Positions 11,806 to 25,586 of a stretch of DNA of 64,000 nucleotides are shown piece after piece; within the stretch, counting starts at the first letter, position 1, and the number at the start of each line of letters is the position of its first letter. A program made the translations under genes and the position numbers. Source of the stretch: Epiperipatus broadwayi. Its lineage: Eukaryota > Onychophora > Udeonychophora > Euonychophora > Peripatidae. The stretch lies in the NCBI GenBank assembly GCA_028023455.1, contig JAQFVV010006425.1:62001-126000 (forward strand), given 5' to 3'. The notes below the pieces were generated by a model. The model saw only the letters and a list, made by a program, of their open reading frames with translations. It had not been told where the DNA came from and searched no databases.

Positions 11806-13732
11806 TGAAGTATCTTCTCTATTGTGTATTTACCATGATGTAGGGTGTCATTGATATTTTAGTATGTTTGCCATTGATAGGTTTGTTATTTTGAAGTGTA
11901 TTATCCTTTCTTCAGAAGCACTTTTAACTCCCTAACTGTAGATTGAGAGTTTTGATGGATAAATCTTTTGCTGTGCTTCGCCTGCACTACATGAGATAAA
12001 ATGGATATTTATTCATTCAAAATTATAAATGTATATTCTTTAGACTAAATAAGTAATATTCATTATCATCATCATCCAAAAACAAGATATTGCTGGTTTG
12101 GTAAAATCTAAAGATAATTCCGGTTTAGTCATTGTTTGGACACTAGCATAGAGTGTATGAGTGTATATATGTAACCTCTGAGAACCATTTAAATATTTAA
12201 TACAACTTCAGCAATTAAAGACCACAAAATTGATAAATAATGCATAAATTAGTAAAAGTTATAGATTATAAAATTATAGACTTGTTTAGGACATATTTTT
12301 TATGCAGTAAGTTGTACCAGAAATTTGATTATAATTTAGTAAATTTTTATCACTTTAAAGATATAAAATAGTTTATTGATATTAATGATTATAACTATTT
12401 AAAGTGAAGGATAAAATTTCTTGTAATAATCTCTTACTTATAAAATGCATTTGTCCACCTAAAACAATCATAAGTCATCGATATTTAATTTATTAATTTA
12501 ATTTATTCATTTAAATAAATTTAAATTGCAATGGTATTCTCCTATAAGCAACTGCACTGGATTATTATACCAGTGTTTTTGAAAGTTTTGTAACAGACTT
12601 TCAATGGTGTTCATGTTTATCAAATTTGTTTATTGTTTAATACATGTTATTTTGTTGTTAAGTCTTATGTAGTGTCTCCATGATGTCTTGGTATTCACCA
12701 ATCCATATCCAGAAATCTAAACATTGTGTAATTTATATTGTGAATATTTTTGTGCTATTTATTTAAAGTTGTGTCACGTAAATGAATATTGTACTATATG
12801 GTGATGATGATTTCGCAGGTATAAAGAATGTATTTGAAGAAAAATTTCATTCATCTTATTCTATTGATCACTGTAATTTAAAACTGCAATTTATTTAAAT
12901 AAGACTGCTTTTATAATCAATTATTGTTTATTTACATTTAATAAAATTTATTATATTGTTGATGAATATTTTGAATGGCCATAAAATCTTTTTCCACTCT
13001 TGGCATTCAAATGCAATCCTAGAAGATGATTATATTATTCCAAATTTAGAGTTTATGCATTTTTGTCTTAAATAAAATATTTTATTAAAATTTTCCATCA
13101 TTATTATATAGTAGTTAGACATTAGCTTGTAGACTAAGTGTATGTCTTCTCATGTCTTTCATTAGGATATCATTAATTTTATTAACAACATATCCATAAA
13201 GCAAAACATTGAGATAATTTAACATTAAACTAAAATAGAAAAACTGTGAGATCATAATATCATAGTACTATAAATAAGAACTTATATTTATTGTCAAAGG
13301 AAGGCAAAGTGGCATAAACAAATCAGTAAGATTTATAAAATATTAATATTTTATTAAAATGTGGATCTGAACATGGCAATAAGGTGATGAAGAGAGAGTT
13401 GGACATGTAAGAATATGTTGGAGAGGGGATAATGAAAGAAATTGTATTTTATTGTGCTCTTGCTTCTGTGTGATGTATGTTATCAATATTAGGAGTTAAT
13501 TGAAAGTTTAGCAAGAGTGTGTAGAGGTTTCTCCTCCTCTTAAAATTTACTTAGTTTCACTTTATAATGTCTATTGACTATCATTATTGTTATTATTATT
13601 GTAGCTGTCTTTATTCTTATCATAAATTATAATAGCAAAGCACCTTGAGCTTAGTCTGATTATTTGATTTACCATAATAATTCACAGTGATCCCTGCTTG
13701 CTTCTACAGTTCCCTGGGTACAGTATATATAT
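11806..13732. other. AT-rich DNA, no gene seen
   Basis: No coding or repeat signature was recognised beyond short A/T runs. Confidence 0.5.
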
Positions 13733-13968
13733 GGTAATGCTAATGAGATATATGTTATGAAACAAACATATATACAAGCATTGCATATTTATAATTTAAA
13801 AATAAATAATTAAATTATTAATAGAAATGAGAATAGTCAAAAAGTTATAATTAAATAAAAATATATATATATATATTTTAAAGAGAATAAAGCTTTCATT
13901 GAAGAACAGGTGGGAGGGGGATCTAAAATATAAAAAAAAACTTTTATAATATAAAAATAAGTAAATAG
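13733..13968. repeat. Dispersed repeat, copy A (pairs with 20,102-20,395)
   Basis: Collinear similarity to 20,102-20,395 runs from GTAATGCTA, through a shared stretch with GAATAGTCAAAAAGTTATA and ATAAAGCTTT, to TTTTATAATATAAAAATAA. The copies differ by substitutions and an insertion in the second copy, so they are old. No ends or duplications are clear. Confidence 0.7.
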
Positions 13969-14836
13969 GGAAACTTAGAATAAAATTTGTTTGTAAAAAA
14001 AAACTTTCAAAAATGTAATTACTTTTAAAGATGACTGATAATGAAAAATCATGTAAACTCTCTCATAAAAGCAATAGTATATGAATCTAAGAAAAAGATT
14101 AGATTAAATAAAATATAAAAAACAATTAGATTAATGAAATGTAAAATTAATTAAAAAATATAGATTTCAAGTTATGATCAAAATTAAAAATAATGATAAG
14201 AAGTTAAAACAATGAGAGGAAAAAAGTGTATAAAGTTTTACAACAATCTATTGTTAATCAGTCTCAACTGCATTTTGTGATTGAATTATTCCGCCTTCAT
14301 TTTGTGATTGAACTAGTCTGGTCTTCAATATGTAAGTCAGTTCAGATTATTATTATTCAGTTTGGACAGAATGCAGACTCAGAGTTTTTCATTGAGAATC
14401 CAAACAACCAGAGATCTAGATATTCAGAAACTGTAAATGAAGTTGTAAGCCAGTCAATTACTTCTGCAGTCAACATCAATGCAGAAACCACAGAACAGTC
14501 ATAGGTGTATTCAACAACTTCAGGTCAAAATGTCCTCTATTAAAACCAACTGTACTCACCTAGAGACAATGTCCAGAATGAATGCCTAAACTCTAAAGGA
14601 CATACTGCCACATACTCTCCCCCATTGTTGACCCAATGAAATGAAGACAAGCCCTGGAACCATAGATGGAAACAAAAGGCCAACCAGTTGGAAAATACAC
14701 ACAAATAAAAATTTAGGTAAAAATATTTTAAACAACTAAATAGACACTTGATTTTAAATGAAATGAACTTTAACAAAGGACTATTACAACTTTAGCCTAA
14801 AACCATCCTTTATATTTTCTTATATAAAAATTTATT
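13969..14836. other. AT-rich DNA, no gene supported
   Basis: A 92-codon open frame at 14,226-14,504 includes a small internal duplication (two copies of about 20 bp encoding LHFVIEL) but has no recognisable domain. It is treated as chance. Confidence 0.4.
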
Positions 14837-14962
14837 ATATTATGTTTATTCCTGCATAAATACTATATCTTGTTTTGGAAAGGAAAGTATTCATTTATTA
14901 TTAACACTTACAAAGCACATGCACAATTGGCTTGAAAGGCTGATATTTGAATATATTATGTT
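14837..14962 (-). mobile_element. Short member of the 328-bp family with 10-bp target-site duplication
   Basis: The insert 14,847-14,952 lies between two copies of ATATTATGTT (14,837-14,846 and 14,953-14,962). It is the reverse complement of part of the 328-bp unit arrayed at 17.9-19.7 kb, including TATTCCTGCATAAAT and the stretch with ATTGGCTTGAAAGG. Its left edge is at the same family position, within about 2 bp, as the right edge of that array when the two are put in the same orientation. Confidence 0.7.
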
Positions 14963-15681
14963 AAGTATATGTATGAGCATAAATAAATATTAATGTTTAC
15001 TTAAATATTATTTGGTCTATTCTCTCTTTCTCTCTCTCTCTTGTTACTGTGTCCCCATTTATTTAAAGAGATAATAGTTATATGTGTTAAATAAATGTAC
15101 TGGATCCTGGTTAAGAGTATGAGTTATCCTGGGATATGTCAAGTGCTATATTGGGTTCCTGTTGTCCAAAGCATGTTGACTATATAACATATGGTTGGCT
15201 GGTGCCTGAATTTGAATCTCAAAATAAATAAAATTAATTGGATGGCAGGGGATTGATTCCAGCAAATGAATTGGGCCATGTTCAGAAAATATGATCATGT
15301 TATGCTCTGCATAGCATGATATGACCGTGGGTATTGTTGGTGGCTATGCTATCAATGGTATTCTTCTCTCTGCTTGAGGGCCAGTCCATTCCCATAATTT
15401 TAGAGATATAAAATAGTAATTACCAAGAAGAAAATGTTAAAAGGTAATTAAACCTGGTTAAGATGGAAAATTTTGTGGTTCCAGTTTAAATGCTGTCCAA
15501 CAGGGCCTGAAGTGCCATAAATTGACCCAGCATAATTGAAGTTAAAAAAGTAAAATCATAATTAAAGTTGAGGGAAGAAAAGTTCAAATCTAAAAATTGT
15601 ACACAAAATTGCATAATAATAAAAGTTAAAATCATTGAACAGAGTGAGAAGAGAAATGGGCCAAGGAAAGCAAATTATAAC
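14963..15681. other. Unassigned DNA, probably old repeat
   Basis: A pyrimidine tract lies at about 15,021-15,042. The segment 15,100-15,560 is less AT-rich than its surroundings, but no family, ends or coding frame could be recognised. Confidence 0.4.
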
Positions 15682-16871
15682 ACACCTGTGTCTCATTTTA
15701 TGTGGTAGATAGGTTCTGCAGAAAACCTGCATTAAAAAACTTGCACAAAAATAGACTTAACTCATCCTGTTTTACAGGGGATACATTCTGTAATTTTCAG
15801 AAATTGCATAAAATCAAAGCAACAAGGAAAAAATATTTTAAAATTTGTATAAAAAAATAAGGAAATAAAGTATGACTAATAAAAAAGTTCAAATATTTGA
15901 AAAAAATTGATACAATACAATTTTTTTAAACTTTTTTTATTAACTACAGTATTTAATTTTATATTTTTTCATATATATTTTAATAATTATCACTGTTTGA
16001 CAATACACGGTTCATTCATAAACTGGTAAAAATCAGATTCATCACAAGGAGTACAACTAGCATCATCTTCAGTTTGGTGTTGTGCTAATGGCTTTCTATC
16101 GACAATGTAATCAGTGATTCAACTTTGAGACAATAATTTTACTAATTTTTTATAAAGCTTATGATATCCAGATATACAACTATTTAGCTCTCATTGGAAT
16201 TTAAGAGATTGTTCATTGCAGCAAACTCTCTCAGATTTCAGTATTTTCTGACATTTTTCTTTGTCTCACACATCAATGTAAAATCTATGATTAAATGATT
16301 TTTACTTATCAGAAAATAATAAATTTATCTTCATTTGATAGATATTTTTGTTTACTACTGAAATAAATTTTAAATGTTAACATTTTGTTTCTATATTAAA
16401 AAAATAGATCGCAATCAAAACAAAAAGATTATACATTATCATTAGAAAGATTATTTTCAGTTTACAAAATCAACAAAATCTTCTTTATTTCTGATTATTT
16501 TTAAAAATCTAAAAAAAATATTTATTTCTGTTATATCTAGCAAAATATGTTTTAAAAATTTAAAATTTTTGAATATTTATTGTGATATTTTAATATTCGT
16601 AAGTATATATCTATTATTATTATTTACTTATAAGTAAGATTCTAAATAGCTTCAGACCATATTCATGTTAGCTGCTAATATAATGTTATATTTTTGAAAA
16701 AAAAAGTATTTCAAGTCAAAATAAGTTATTAATAATTTAAATTTCTTGATATTTAATACATATAGTGAAATATGAACTTCTTTATTGCATAAAAGAAAAC
16801 CTGCATAAAAATCTATTAAGAAGAAACAGAGATCACATTAAAAAAATCTGCATAAAACAAGACCCAGGAGT
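15682..16871. mobile_element. Inverted-repeat DNA element (1.19 kb, non-autonomous)
   Basis: The first 24 bp (15,682-15,705) and the reverse complement of the last 24 bp (16,848-16,871) match at 18 positions, around CCTG-GTCT--TTTTATG. Sub-terminal motifs are also related: AAAACCTGCAT near 15,722 and AAAACCTGCAT near 16,796. The interior is AT-rich with no open frame. A fixed target duplication is not clear and the superfamily is not assigned. It is probably a decayed deletion derivative of a cut-and-paste transposon. Confidence 0.6.
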
Positions 16872-17928
16872 ATTTTCTTTATAAGATAATTAATAATAGT
16901 TAAAAATATAATGTAACTAAAAAGAATAGAGAAGAAAATATGGTCAGAGATGATAAACAATTTATTATTGAGGCTTTTGAGTCAGTCAAACACTTCATTT
17001 GATTTAAAAATAGAAAAAAAATAATGAAAATACAAAAACTGCCTGACAAATGTTGGGATGGTGGGGTAGCATTTACATTAATTGGACAGACTTTTTACAA
17101 TGAAAAAATAGTTTATTGTACATGGATTATGAAAATAGAAATAAAGTTAAATAAGTAAAATAAAATGTTTTTTTTCTTGAGATGTAATAATAGAAGTAAA
17201 ATGAGAATTTGTTATTTAGAGTAAATAATAATTTACTAAGGCTGTAACCTTAGAAATAAGCATCTGAAAAATACGAAGGTAGGGACCTCTATAGGTCTTA
17301 AAACACAAGCTTACGTAAAATAAAATAATAATATTATAGAGTAAATATATGAGAATATAATAAAGGTTTTTTTTAGAGAATCAATGTATTTAAATGAAAA
17401 AAAAAAGATTTTAAAAGCAAATAAGTTGAATAAAGGCCTAATAAATAAAATGAAATCTATTATAAATAAATAAAATATTGCAAAATCATCTTTCAAGTGA
17501 GTGTAGATTGTATGTAGATTATTAGAGTCATGGTGGGGGAAGGTTCATATTGGGTTGAGGAAGGTGTATTGATTGTAGGCTCTCACTGTGCATACTTAAG
17601 ACTCATGATGGGCATGAAATTGGAAAAGATTGTCTGATAGAATGAGATCCAGTAGAAAGTTCTGGGCCAATCCCACATGCTGGGATAGAATTCCAGTCTC
17701 TTATCTAAAAATGTGTGCACTGAAAAAATAGATCCAGCATGAGCTATAAATCAGTTCATTGAAAGAAAAATTTTCAACACATCATAATAAGTCTTGTTTT
17801 AGCATAAGCTGAATGCCTGTGGATAAATACTGCCATTTGCAGTAACTCCATATTTTATTGGATGCAGACCCATTGGAGAAAGTCCTGGCTCATTCAACCC
17901 ACTGGTAAAGAAATTCCAGAATTTTGAT
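16872..17928. other. AT-rich DNA, no gene seen
   Basis: No motif was recognised. The part from 17,500 to 17,900 is less AT-rich and may be an old repeat. Confidence 0.4.
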
Positions 17929-19745
17929 AAAGTTAGTTAAATAAGCATTTATTTTTATAGCGTCTGTATACAATTTGTAATTACATTCATATCGGCCTTT
18001 CAAGCCAATTGTGCAAATGCTTTGCGAGTGTTAAATAATAAATGAATACCCTCTGACCAATACAAGATATAGAATTTATGCAGGAATAAAAAGAATCCTC
18101 TTATTCCTACGACTCAAATATTTATATATGAGCAAATCTGAAGTACTGGCACAGAAGGTGTGACAATATAATGGTCACTTTAAATTACTATATACAATGT
18201 CTGGCCGATGAAATTTTCTAGAATTTACTAAACGTCATTCCAACTGAAACTTAATCATATATATATAAATAAGCATTTATTTTTATAACGTCTGTATACA
18301 ATTTGTAATTACATTCATATCGGCCTTTCAAGCCAATTGTTGTGCAAACGCTTTGCGAGTGTTAAATAATAAATGAATAACCTCTGACCAATACAAGATA
18401 TAGAATTTATGCAGGAATAAAAAGAATCCTCTTATTCCTACGACTCAAATATTTATATATGAGCAAATCTGAAGTACTGGCACAGAAGGTGTGACAATAT
18501 AATGGTCACTTTAAATTACTATATACAATGTCTGGCCAATGAAATTTTCTAGAATTTACTAAACGTCATTCCAACTGAAACTTAATCATATATATATAAA
18601 TAAGCATTTATTTTTATAACGTCTGTATACAATTTGTAATTACATTCATATCGGCCTTTCAAGCCAATTGTGCAAACGCTTTGTGAGTGTTAAATAATAA
18701 ATGAATACCCTCTGACCAATACAAGATATAGAATTTATGCAGGAATAAAAAGAATCCTCTTATTCCTACGACTCAAATATTTATATATGAGCAAATCTGA
18801 AGTTCTGGCACAGAAGGTGTGACAATATAATGGTCACTTTAAATTACTATATACAATGTCTGGCCGATGAAATTTTGTAGAATTTACTAAATGTCATTCC
18901 AACTGAAACTTAATCATATATATATAAATAAGCATTTATTTTTATAACGTCTGTATACAATTTGTAATTACATTCATATTGGCCTTTCAAGCCAATTGTG
19001 CAAACGCTTTGTGAGTGTTAAATAATAAATGAATACCCTCTGACTAATACAAGATATAGAATTTATGCAGGAATAAAAAGAATCCTCTTATTCCTACGAC
19101 TCAAATATTTATATATGAACAAATCTGAAGTACTGGCACAGAAGGTGTGACAATATAATGGTCACTTTAAATTACTATATACAATGTCTGGCCGATGAAA
19201 TTTTCTAGAATTTACTAAACGTCATTCCAACTGAAACTTAATCATATATATATAAATAAGCATTTATTTTTATAACGTCTGTATACAATTTGTAATTACA
19301 TTCATATCGGCCTTTCAAGCCAATTGTGCAAACGCTTTGTGAGTGTTAAATAATAAATGAATACCCTCTGACCAATACAAGATATAGAATTTATGCAGGA
19401 ATAAAAAGAATCCTCTTATTCCTACGACTCAAATATTTATATATGAGCAAATCTGAAGTACTGGCACAGAAGGTGTGACAATATAATGGTCACTTTAAAT
19501 TACTATATACAATGTCTGTCCGATGAAATTTTCTAGAATTTACTAAACGTCATTCCAACTGAAACTTAATCATATATATATAAATAAGCATTTATTTTTA
19601 TAGCGTCTGTATACAATTTGTAATTACATTCATATCGGCCTTTCAAGCCAATTGTGCAAACGCTTTGTGAGTGTTAAATAATAAATGAATACCCTCTGAC
19701 CAATACAAGATATAGAATTTATGCAGGAATAAAAAGTTAGTTAAA
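17929..19745. repeat. Tandem array of 5.5 units of 328 bp, inserted as a block with 13-bp target-site duplication
   Basis: Units start with ATAAGCATTTATTTTTATA at 17,941, 18,269, 18,600, 18,928, 19,256 and 19,584. Periods are 328, 331, 328, 328 and 328; the 331-bp unit has a 3-bp TTG insertion. Units differ by only a few substitutions. The last unit is partial (149 bp). The whole array is bounded by AAAGTTAGTTAAA at 17,929-17,941 and again at 19,733-19,745, so it arrived as a ready-made multimer. Each unit contains hairpins, for example GGAATAA with TTATTCC, and GTGAC with GTCAC. No hammerhead core and no protein frame were found. Related insertions lie at 14.8 and 62.3 kb. Confidence 0.9.
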
Positions 19746-20101
19746 GTATTTTTTATTGCACAAGTCAGATATAAGCCAGATATGTTTTGCCATTTGTGGC
19801 ATTTACCCTCTTTGTACACATTGGAAAAATGCATGTTGTCCCTTGTGGTCTTTCACATATGACTTAATCATTGCCAGTCAATGTAGATTACAGCCTGTGA
19901 GATAAATCAGCTTAAGAAAGATGTCCGTCTGTGGTTTGTTGATCTGTATGCAATATGAAACTTATTTTAGATTTTAAAAAAGGATAAATAAATAAATGAA
20001 TATGAAAAATTAAACGGTAAAACTAGTAAAAAAAATAAAGTGTGGAACTGAAATGGGTCAAACTGATGCATTTTATCTTTCAAACTGTGTGTGTGTGTGC
20101 T

Positions 20102-20395
20102 GTAATGCTAGTGATTACAAAACAAACATATATAGTGTTACATATTTATAATTTAAAAATAAATGACTAAATTATTAATAGAAACGAGAATAGTCAAAAA
20201 GTTATAATTCGTTACGGAATGGTTTTAAAATGTAGTTTTAAAAATAAATAAAAAAGATTGCATATACATATTTTTAAAGAAAATAAAGCTTTTATTGAAG
20301 ACTGGGTGGAGGAAAAATCTAAATAAAAAGATTTAACTCACTCTCTCCTTTTTAAAGAAAACTCTCCTTTTATAATATAAAAATAACTAATACAC
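20102..20395. repeat. Dispersed repeat, copy B (pairs with 13,733-13,968)
   Basis: Collinear with copy A, plus extra sequence around 20,208-20,275 and 20,330-20,365. A GT microsatellite precedes it at 20,087-20,099. Confidence 0.7.
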
Positions 20396-21615
20396 ACTAT
20401 TAAACTTTTAAGTTCTCCATCCAGGATGATGTAGAGAAGCATTTGCAATTACAAGACAAATGTTTATTTGGTTGCTCTCTAGACATTATTTTAAAGCAGG
20501 ATGATAACATAGCTAATTTTGAATTCAAGTCCTATGCAGTTTTCTTCACACAATTTTGTAAAAGTCTGAACAATTTTTAGCACATAGATGTATTATACAT
20601 TTCTGTCAGTTGATTAATAAGATCATAGTTTTTATCCAAAATCCTTCAACATTTTGAATTTTTACAGGGATATTCCATCATGGTCACTTAGAAATGATAT
20701 AAAACAGGTAAAATTTTGTAAATTTTAAAGTTTACCGTGCCAAAATTGGATAATGTCATTCTATAAATATTAGACTAGGATGATTTTGAAATATTACAAT
20801 ATCAGATTATATTAATTAAATGATTAAAATCAAATAAAATAAATATATTATTATTTTAGAAATAAATTACTTATAATATTAACTTATTACATTAAATAAT
20901 TTGTATTTTATCTATTTTAAACTTTTCATTACTGTTAATAATAAATCCAATTATTACCCTAATAATAGTAAATGTATTTAAAACATTTTTTGATTATATC
21001 TTGTAATTTTAATACCTTCAACCACATAAATAATTGTGCACACACTCACACATGTTTGAATATTTTGTTAAAGTTATAAATTGTTATTAAGTGTAGTCTA
21101 GATTGTGTTGCTGTAATAACAAAATCCACCATTAAAATAAAATATTTTTAAATACTTTACTTCGTTATAATTAGTATTATGTTTGTTTTTTTTTAAAAAA
21201 ATCATGTCTGTTATTTTTTTAAAATTGAATTAATGTGCGCATGTATTTCCTTAATCAAATCAACTGCAATAAAGCAAAATTTAATATGTATATTTTTTTA
21301 AGATACTGCATATTTATAAAATTTATTTGGAGGACATCTTGGATAATTCAAGTCTTGCTTCACTAGGTAATATCACCAACAATATGAGTATCCCTTTCAA
21401 ACTACACTACTTGTAATAATAACAGTAATAATCAATAATATTATCTTTCTTGATAAGCCATTAATTTTTTTGGAATTTATAATTGTGACTATTAACTTGA
21501 ACCTAACAATAATATTACTGTGTGTGTATATATATAATGTGCATGTGGTTATGTGTATCAGTTGTATAAGATGGAGTAGAGAGCTGTAAGGAGCTTGAAA
21601 GCCTCACTTCAAGTT

Positions 21616-21660
<45 letters not shown>

Positions 21661-22499
21661 TTTTTGATTTCAATATATATATATATATATATATATATTG
21701 AAATCAAAAATAAGACTTTTCTTTTCTAAACAACAAGATACAATTTTAAGAAATATAAAGATTTTAACCAAGAACAGATTATCTATATGTGTAGAAGATG
21801 ATGATTTGGACCAACTGATGAGTTCTAGTTTGCATAAAGTGCATATATCAATAATCATTGGTCATGTGTATGAGATGGAATGGATAGCTGAAGGGTGCAT
21901 GAAAATATGAGTTCAAATTCTTCACAATTAAACATAAGAATTAGTAGATAATGTAAGACTAATGTATGAATATTTTAAAAATATAAAACAAACTATCATA
22001 TAATTATCATTAACGAAATAGAATGTTGGATACAGTAGATTTTATGATATAGCTCAAAATTTAAGATACTGATATAGTGTTTATTAAAGGTGTGATATGA
22101 AATGGCTGCAGAAAGGAGTTTTCTGTTAAGCAAAATGAAATTTTTGGATTTTTCTTTAAGACCTTAAAGGAACTCAACAGGTCATATTTCTAATGTACAT
22201 CAAATAGGTTCATGTCTTTGCAATTAATATTATGGAAAGAGTGCTCAAACAAAAAGCATCACCAATATAACTTATATTTTAAAATAAAGTATCATCATAA
22301 TTTTTTTTTTTAAATTACTTTGTATATCATAACTAAAATAATTGAGATTTTGTGAAGAAAGTATAAGTGTGTGTATTAATTAACATTCTTCTGGTAGATA
22401 TTTACATAATGACAAACAAAACTAAATTGTGGCCCTTATTCTAAGAATGCTGATAAGTTATCAATGAAGGCAGCATTTGTTGTTCAATAGTAAAAAAAT
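20396..22499. other. AT-rich DNA with TA microsatellites, no gene seen
   Basis: A TA tract occupies about 21,619-21,656 and is followed by the palindrome annotated separately. Frames at 21,670-21,910 on both strands run through this palindrome and are not credible genes. Confidence 0.45.
21658..21713. repeat. Perfect 56-bp palindrome with AT core
   Basis: TTATTTTTGATTTCAA at 21,658-21,673 is followed by alternating AT, then the exact inverse TTGAAATCAAAAATAA at 21,698-21,713. It can form a cruciform; a TA tract lies directly upstream. Confidence 0.9.
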
Positions 22500-25100
22500 G
22501 CTAAAATACTCTGCTTGCAGATCCAAGCTTTCTTTTGATGATTACATAGCTACAGGTAACTTTGAAATAAAGATTTCATGGATTAGAAAAACCATATAAT
22601 ATTAAATAGATCAATGTGTGACTTTATGAAATTAGAAAAAAGCTATAAAAACAATTGTATGTATTTTAATACAAAATCACAAATACAGTGGATACAAATA
22701 AAGTAAGATTCATTGCAAATAAAAAGAGGAAGAATAATATTATGAAATTTGATGGAATGTCTGACAAAAAGGCAAGATTAGGTATTCAAATAAATGGAAT
22801 ATATCTAATGCAGTTAGTTTATGTTCATGCCTTAACAAGTTCTCATTGAATCAAAATATAGAGGATTTTATATAGGTGTACAATATCTTAGTCCCAAATT
22901 AAACATTTTGAAATTGTCATGAGAGAGTGTAGTAATAGAATGATAAAATGTTGTGTTTTGAATTTGGTTTTGGAGACAAAAAGGCAAGAAGATAGACACT
23001 TGTGGACAGAAAAAGAAAAACTATATATTATGAATTAATTTGAGTTCTAAATGAAATGCACAAGACAGTATCTAAATGAGGATACACCAGAACCAGGTTA
23101 TATTTTGATTAACAGAAAATATATATTTCAATATCATAATGTACTTTTAATATACAACACAGCAAGTGTTCAACAATTAATGAGATCTAACACAAGATAA
23201 ACGATCAAGTCAAAACTTATTTTAAAATAATAATAATATTAACAAATATAATTTCTGATTTTTTGAAACACTGCAATAAATTTGAATTACAACTTCGGTT
23301 TAAAATATTATAGATTTTTAAAAATAGTTCGGATTGAATAAAATCAATAAGAAGACAACTGATAGACTTTTAAGATCTGCTAATAAGATAAATAGTATGA
23401 GACAAGGCACAATATATGAAGAAAAGAAAGAGTAAGACAATTTTTAAAAATGACCCATTAAAAATAATTGAACACATAGAGATTGTAAAATAGTGTTAAA
23501 AAAGTTAATAGACATAGGAATTATAAATGGACACAAAAGCTATAGAAAGGAATAAAAGATTTAAACATGTGAGACAAAATCTTGGTATAGAAAAGATAAA
23601 GACTAGATGAAACTATTACTAAAAACAGATGATTTCATGAAACATATAGTAGAATTGTATAAATAATTCTGCATCAATAAAAAACAAAAAAAAAAAAAAA
23701 CAGAAGTATTTCCTACTATTAGTACATCTGAATTGGCCATTAATTTAAACAAGTAAGTTACATACAATTAAATATATGAAGAAAAGGAAAACAAGAAATG
23801 TTTGATATACTAAATGAAGCATTTGAAAAAGTAGAAATATTTTTGTTAATATTATATATAAAAAAATTAAATGATAAAGATGTAATAAAAGATTACAAAA
23901 ACGTACTAGTAAAATTGATTTTAAGAAAGGTGATAAATAACATATTAGAAATTAAAAACCTATTAGACTTGTATGAATTATATACAAAATTTGTACCAAT
24001 AGAGCAAAGTTTAAATTTTTACCAACTAAAAGAACAAACTAAAATTTGAAATGGTTTTCTAGTATTAATAAAAGTGATAGAAAGAATTACTGAATAGGAA
24101 TTGCTTTGTGCTTTGGATTTGTAGGTTATGCATATATATTTGATTCTATTTGCATTTCTAGTATATTAAAGCATTGACACATCAAGATTTGAAATATATT
24201 TATCAAAATGCAACAGTAGTAATCTGATTATGTTCTGAGAGGTAAGATTAACATTAATAAGGGGATAGACTAGGGTAATTTTATATCTTCAGAACATTTT
24301 ACAGCAGTTTTGCAAGAAGCATTTTTGGATTAAAATAGGATACTAAATGAAGATTATTTAAGTCATCTGTTCTTGCAAAGAATACTTTAGATTTCAAGAT
24401 ATATTGTAAGAGTTATCAGATAAAAGTAATAAAGTAGGATCAATGAATAAATGCTACAAATACTAATATAATGGTCAATGAATTTTCTCAAAAGACAGAA
24501 ATAAAATTTGGTAGTTATATTACTGATATAAAAATAACATAAAGGATTTAAACACAGACTTTCAATCTTCATTCAGCTATCCATTGATGAAATTGTAAAG
24601 CTTGAATGGAATGTTCTTGGTAGAAATCTTTTAATATCAAAAGGAAATATGTCTATATATTTAAAAAGGAATCTTTAAATAGATGTATTTTAACAATTTT
24701 TATTACTAGATCTAAGACCTAACAAAAAGGCAATTTAGAGAGTTTAGATAACTGTTCAAATATGGAAATATATATGTTAGGAATAACAAGAAGTGATCAG
24801 ACTTGGAGTACATAGACAAGAGAATAGTTTAAATTTTATTCTGGATCCCAATAGATTTTAAACTAATTAAAAATCTTCCATATGTGATATTGGTAGATGA
24901 AATAAGAAAGTTTTCTGGTGTGTTGTGGAAAAAATAGGCTAAAGATTGTAGAATCTACAATGGTTGAAGATGGTGATGATATTCAATGTCAGTTGGCATA
25001 TGTGATTATCAAGTTTAGATTGTTATTTATTTTGTTTTTAGAAAGTCATTTGATACATAACTCAATTAGTAATAAACTGAATTTGATTCAGAAATTGTAG
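22500..25100 (+). mobile_element. Decayed RTE-type LINE (endonuclease plus reverse transcriptase relic)
   Basis: In shifting frames on the plus strand, pieces appear in the order expected for an RTE ORF. Endonuclease-like pieces are FIANKK and KARLGIQING (about 22,700-22,800), VYVHALTSSH (about 22,820, compare VYAPTSSH) and EKEKLYIMN (about 23,010, compare EKNKLYIMN). RT-like pieces are IKNLLDLYELYTKFV with EQSLNFYQLKEQ at 23,955-24,049 (compare NYRPISLL-YKLFTK and LDFYQPVEQ), EDYLSHL near 24,355, IVKLEWNVLGRNLLISKGN near 24,600-24,650, and LVDEIRKFSGVLWKK near 24,895. The last two match the RTE copy at the window start. Many stops and frameshifts make it dead. Ends are approximate. Confidence 0.75.
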
Positions 25101-25586
25101 CTCTTTGTTAATTTGTTGATCACCAAGCTGAACTATGAGTAAAAAAAAAATGCAACACTTTGTTGCTCAGCAACACAAATTTGCATATTTTTTACAATTT
25201 TGAGATGGAGATAAGCACATTACTAGTTATTTTAACATGACTTTTAATATATTAATGTTTAATTCCATTCTCATCATTATAAAATTATACAAACTCAAAA
25301 TCCACATATATATTTTACCTTACTTTTGTAAGATATAATTAGTTTTGTCTATTTGTAAGAAAAACCTGAGTTAAAAAAAATCTAATTTTACATCAGTTTT
25401 AAAATTATGCATTATTTTAGAATATGGTTTTTTAACCAACACATATTATATAGTTCCTTCTGCTTACATTACCATATTCATTTAAACAGGCAAAGCTCAC
25501 TATATGTATTGCCACATGCAGCAAGCTAGAGTAATCAATGGATGCCAGAAGGCTTGTGCATAAAATCTCCATCTAGTCCTTACTCA

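Noticed and set aside
14226-14504. 92-aa open frame
   Set aside because: No domain, splice or homology support. It contains a small local duplication and lies in repeat-rich DNA.
17941-19732. Hammerhead ribozyme in the 328-bp unit
   Set aside because: A GAAA followed by a palindrome (TTCTAGAA) exists, but no CTGANGA core with a stem II is positioned upstream on either strand.
21670-21910. Open frames on both strands across the TA palindrome
   Set aside because: Both depend on alternating AT sequence, and no protein features are present.
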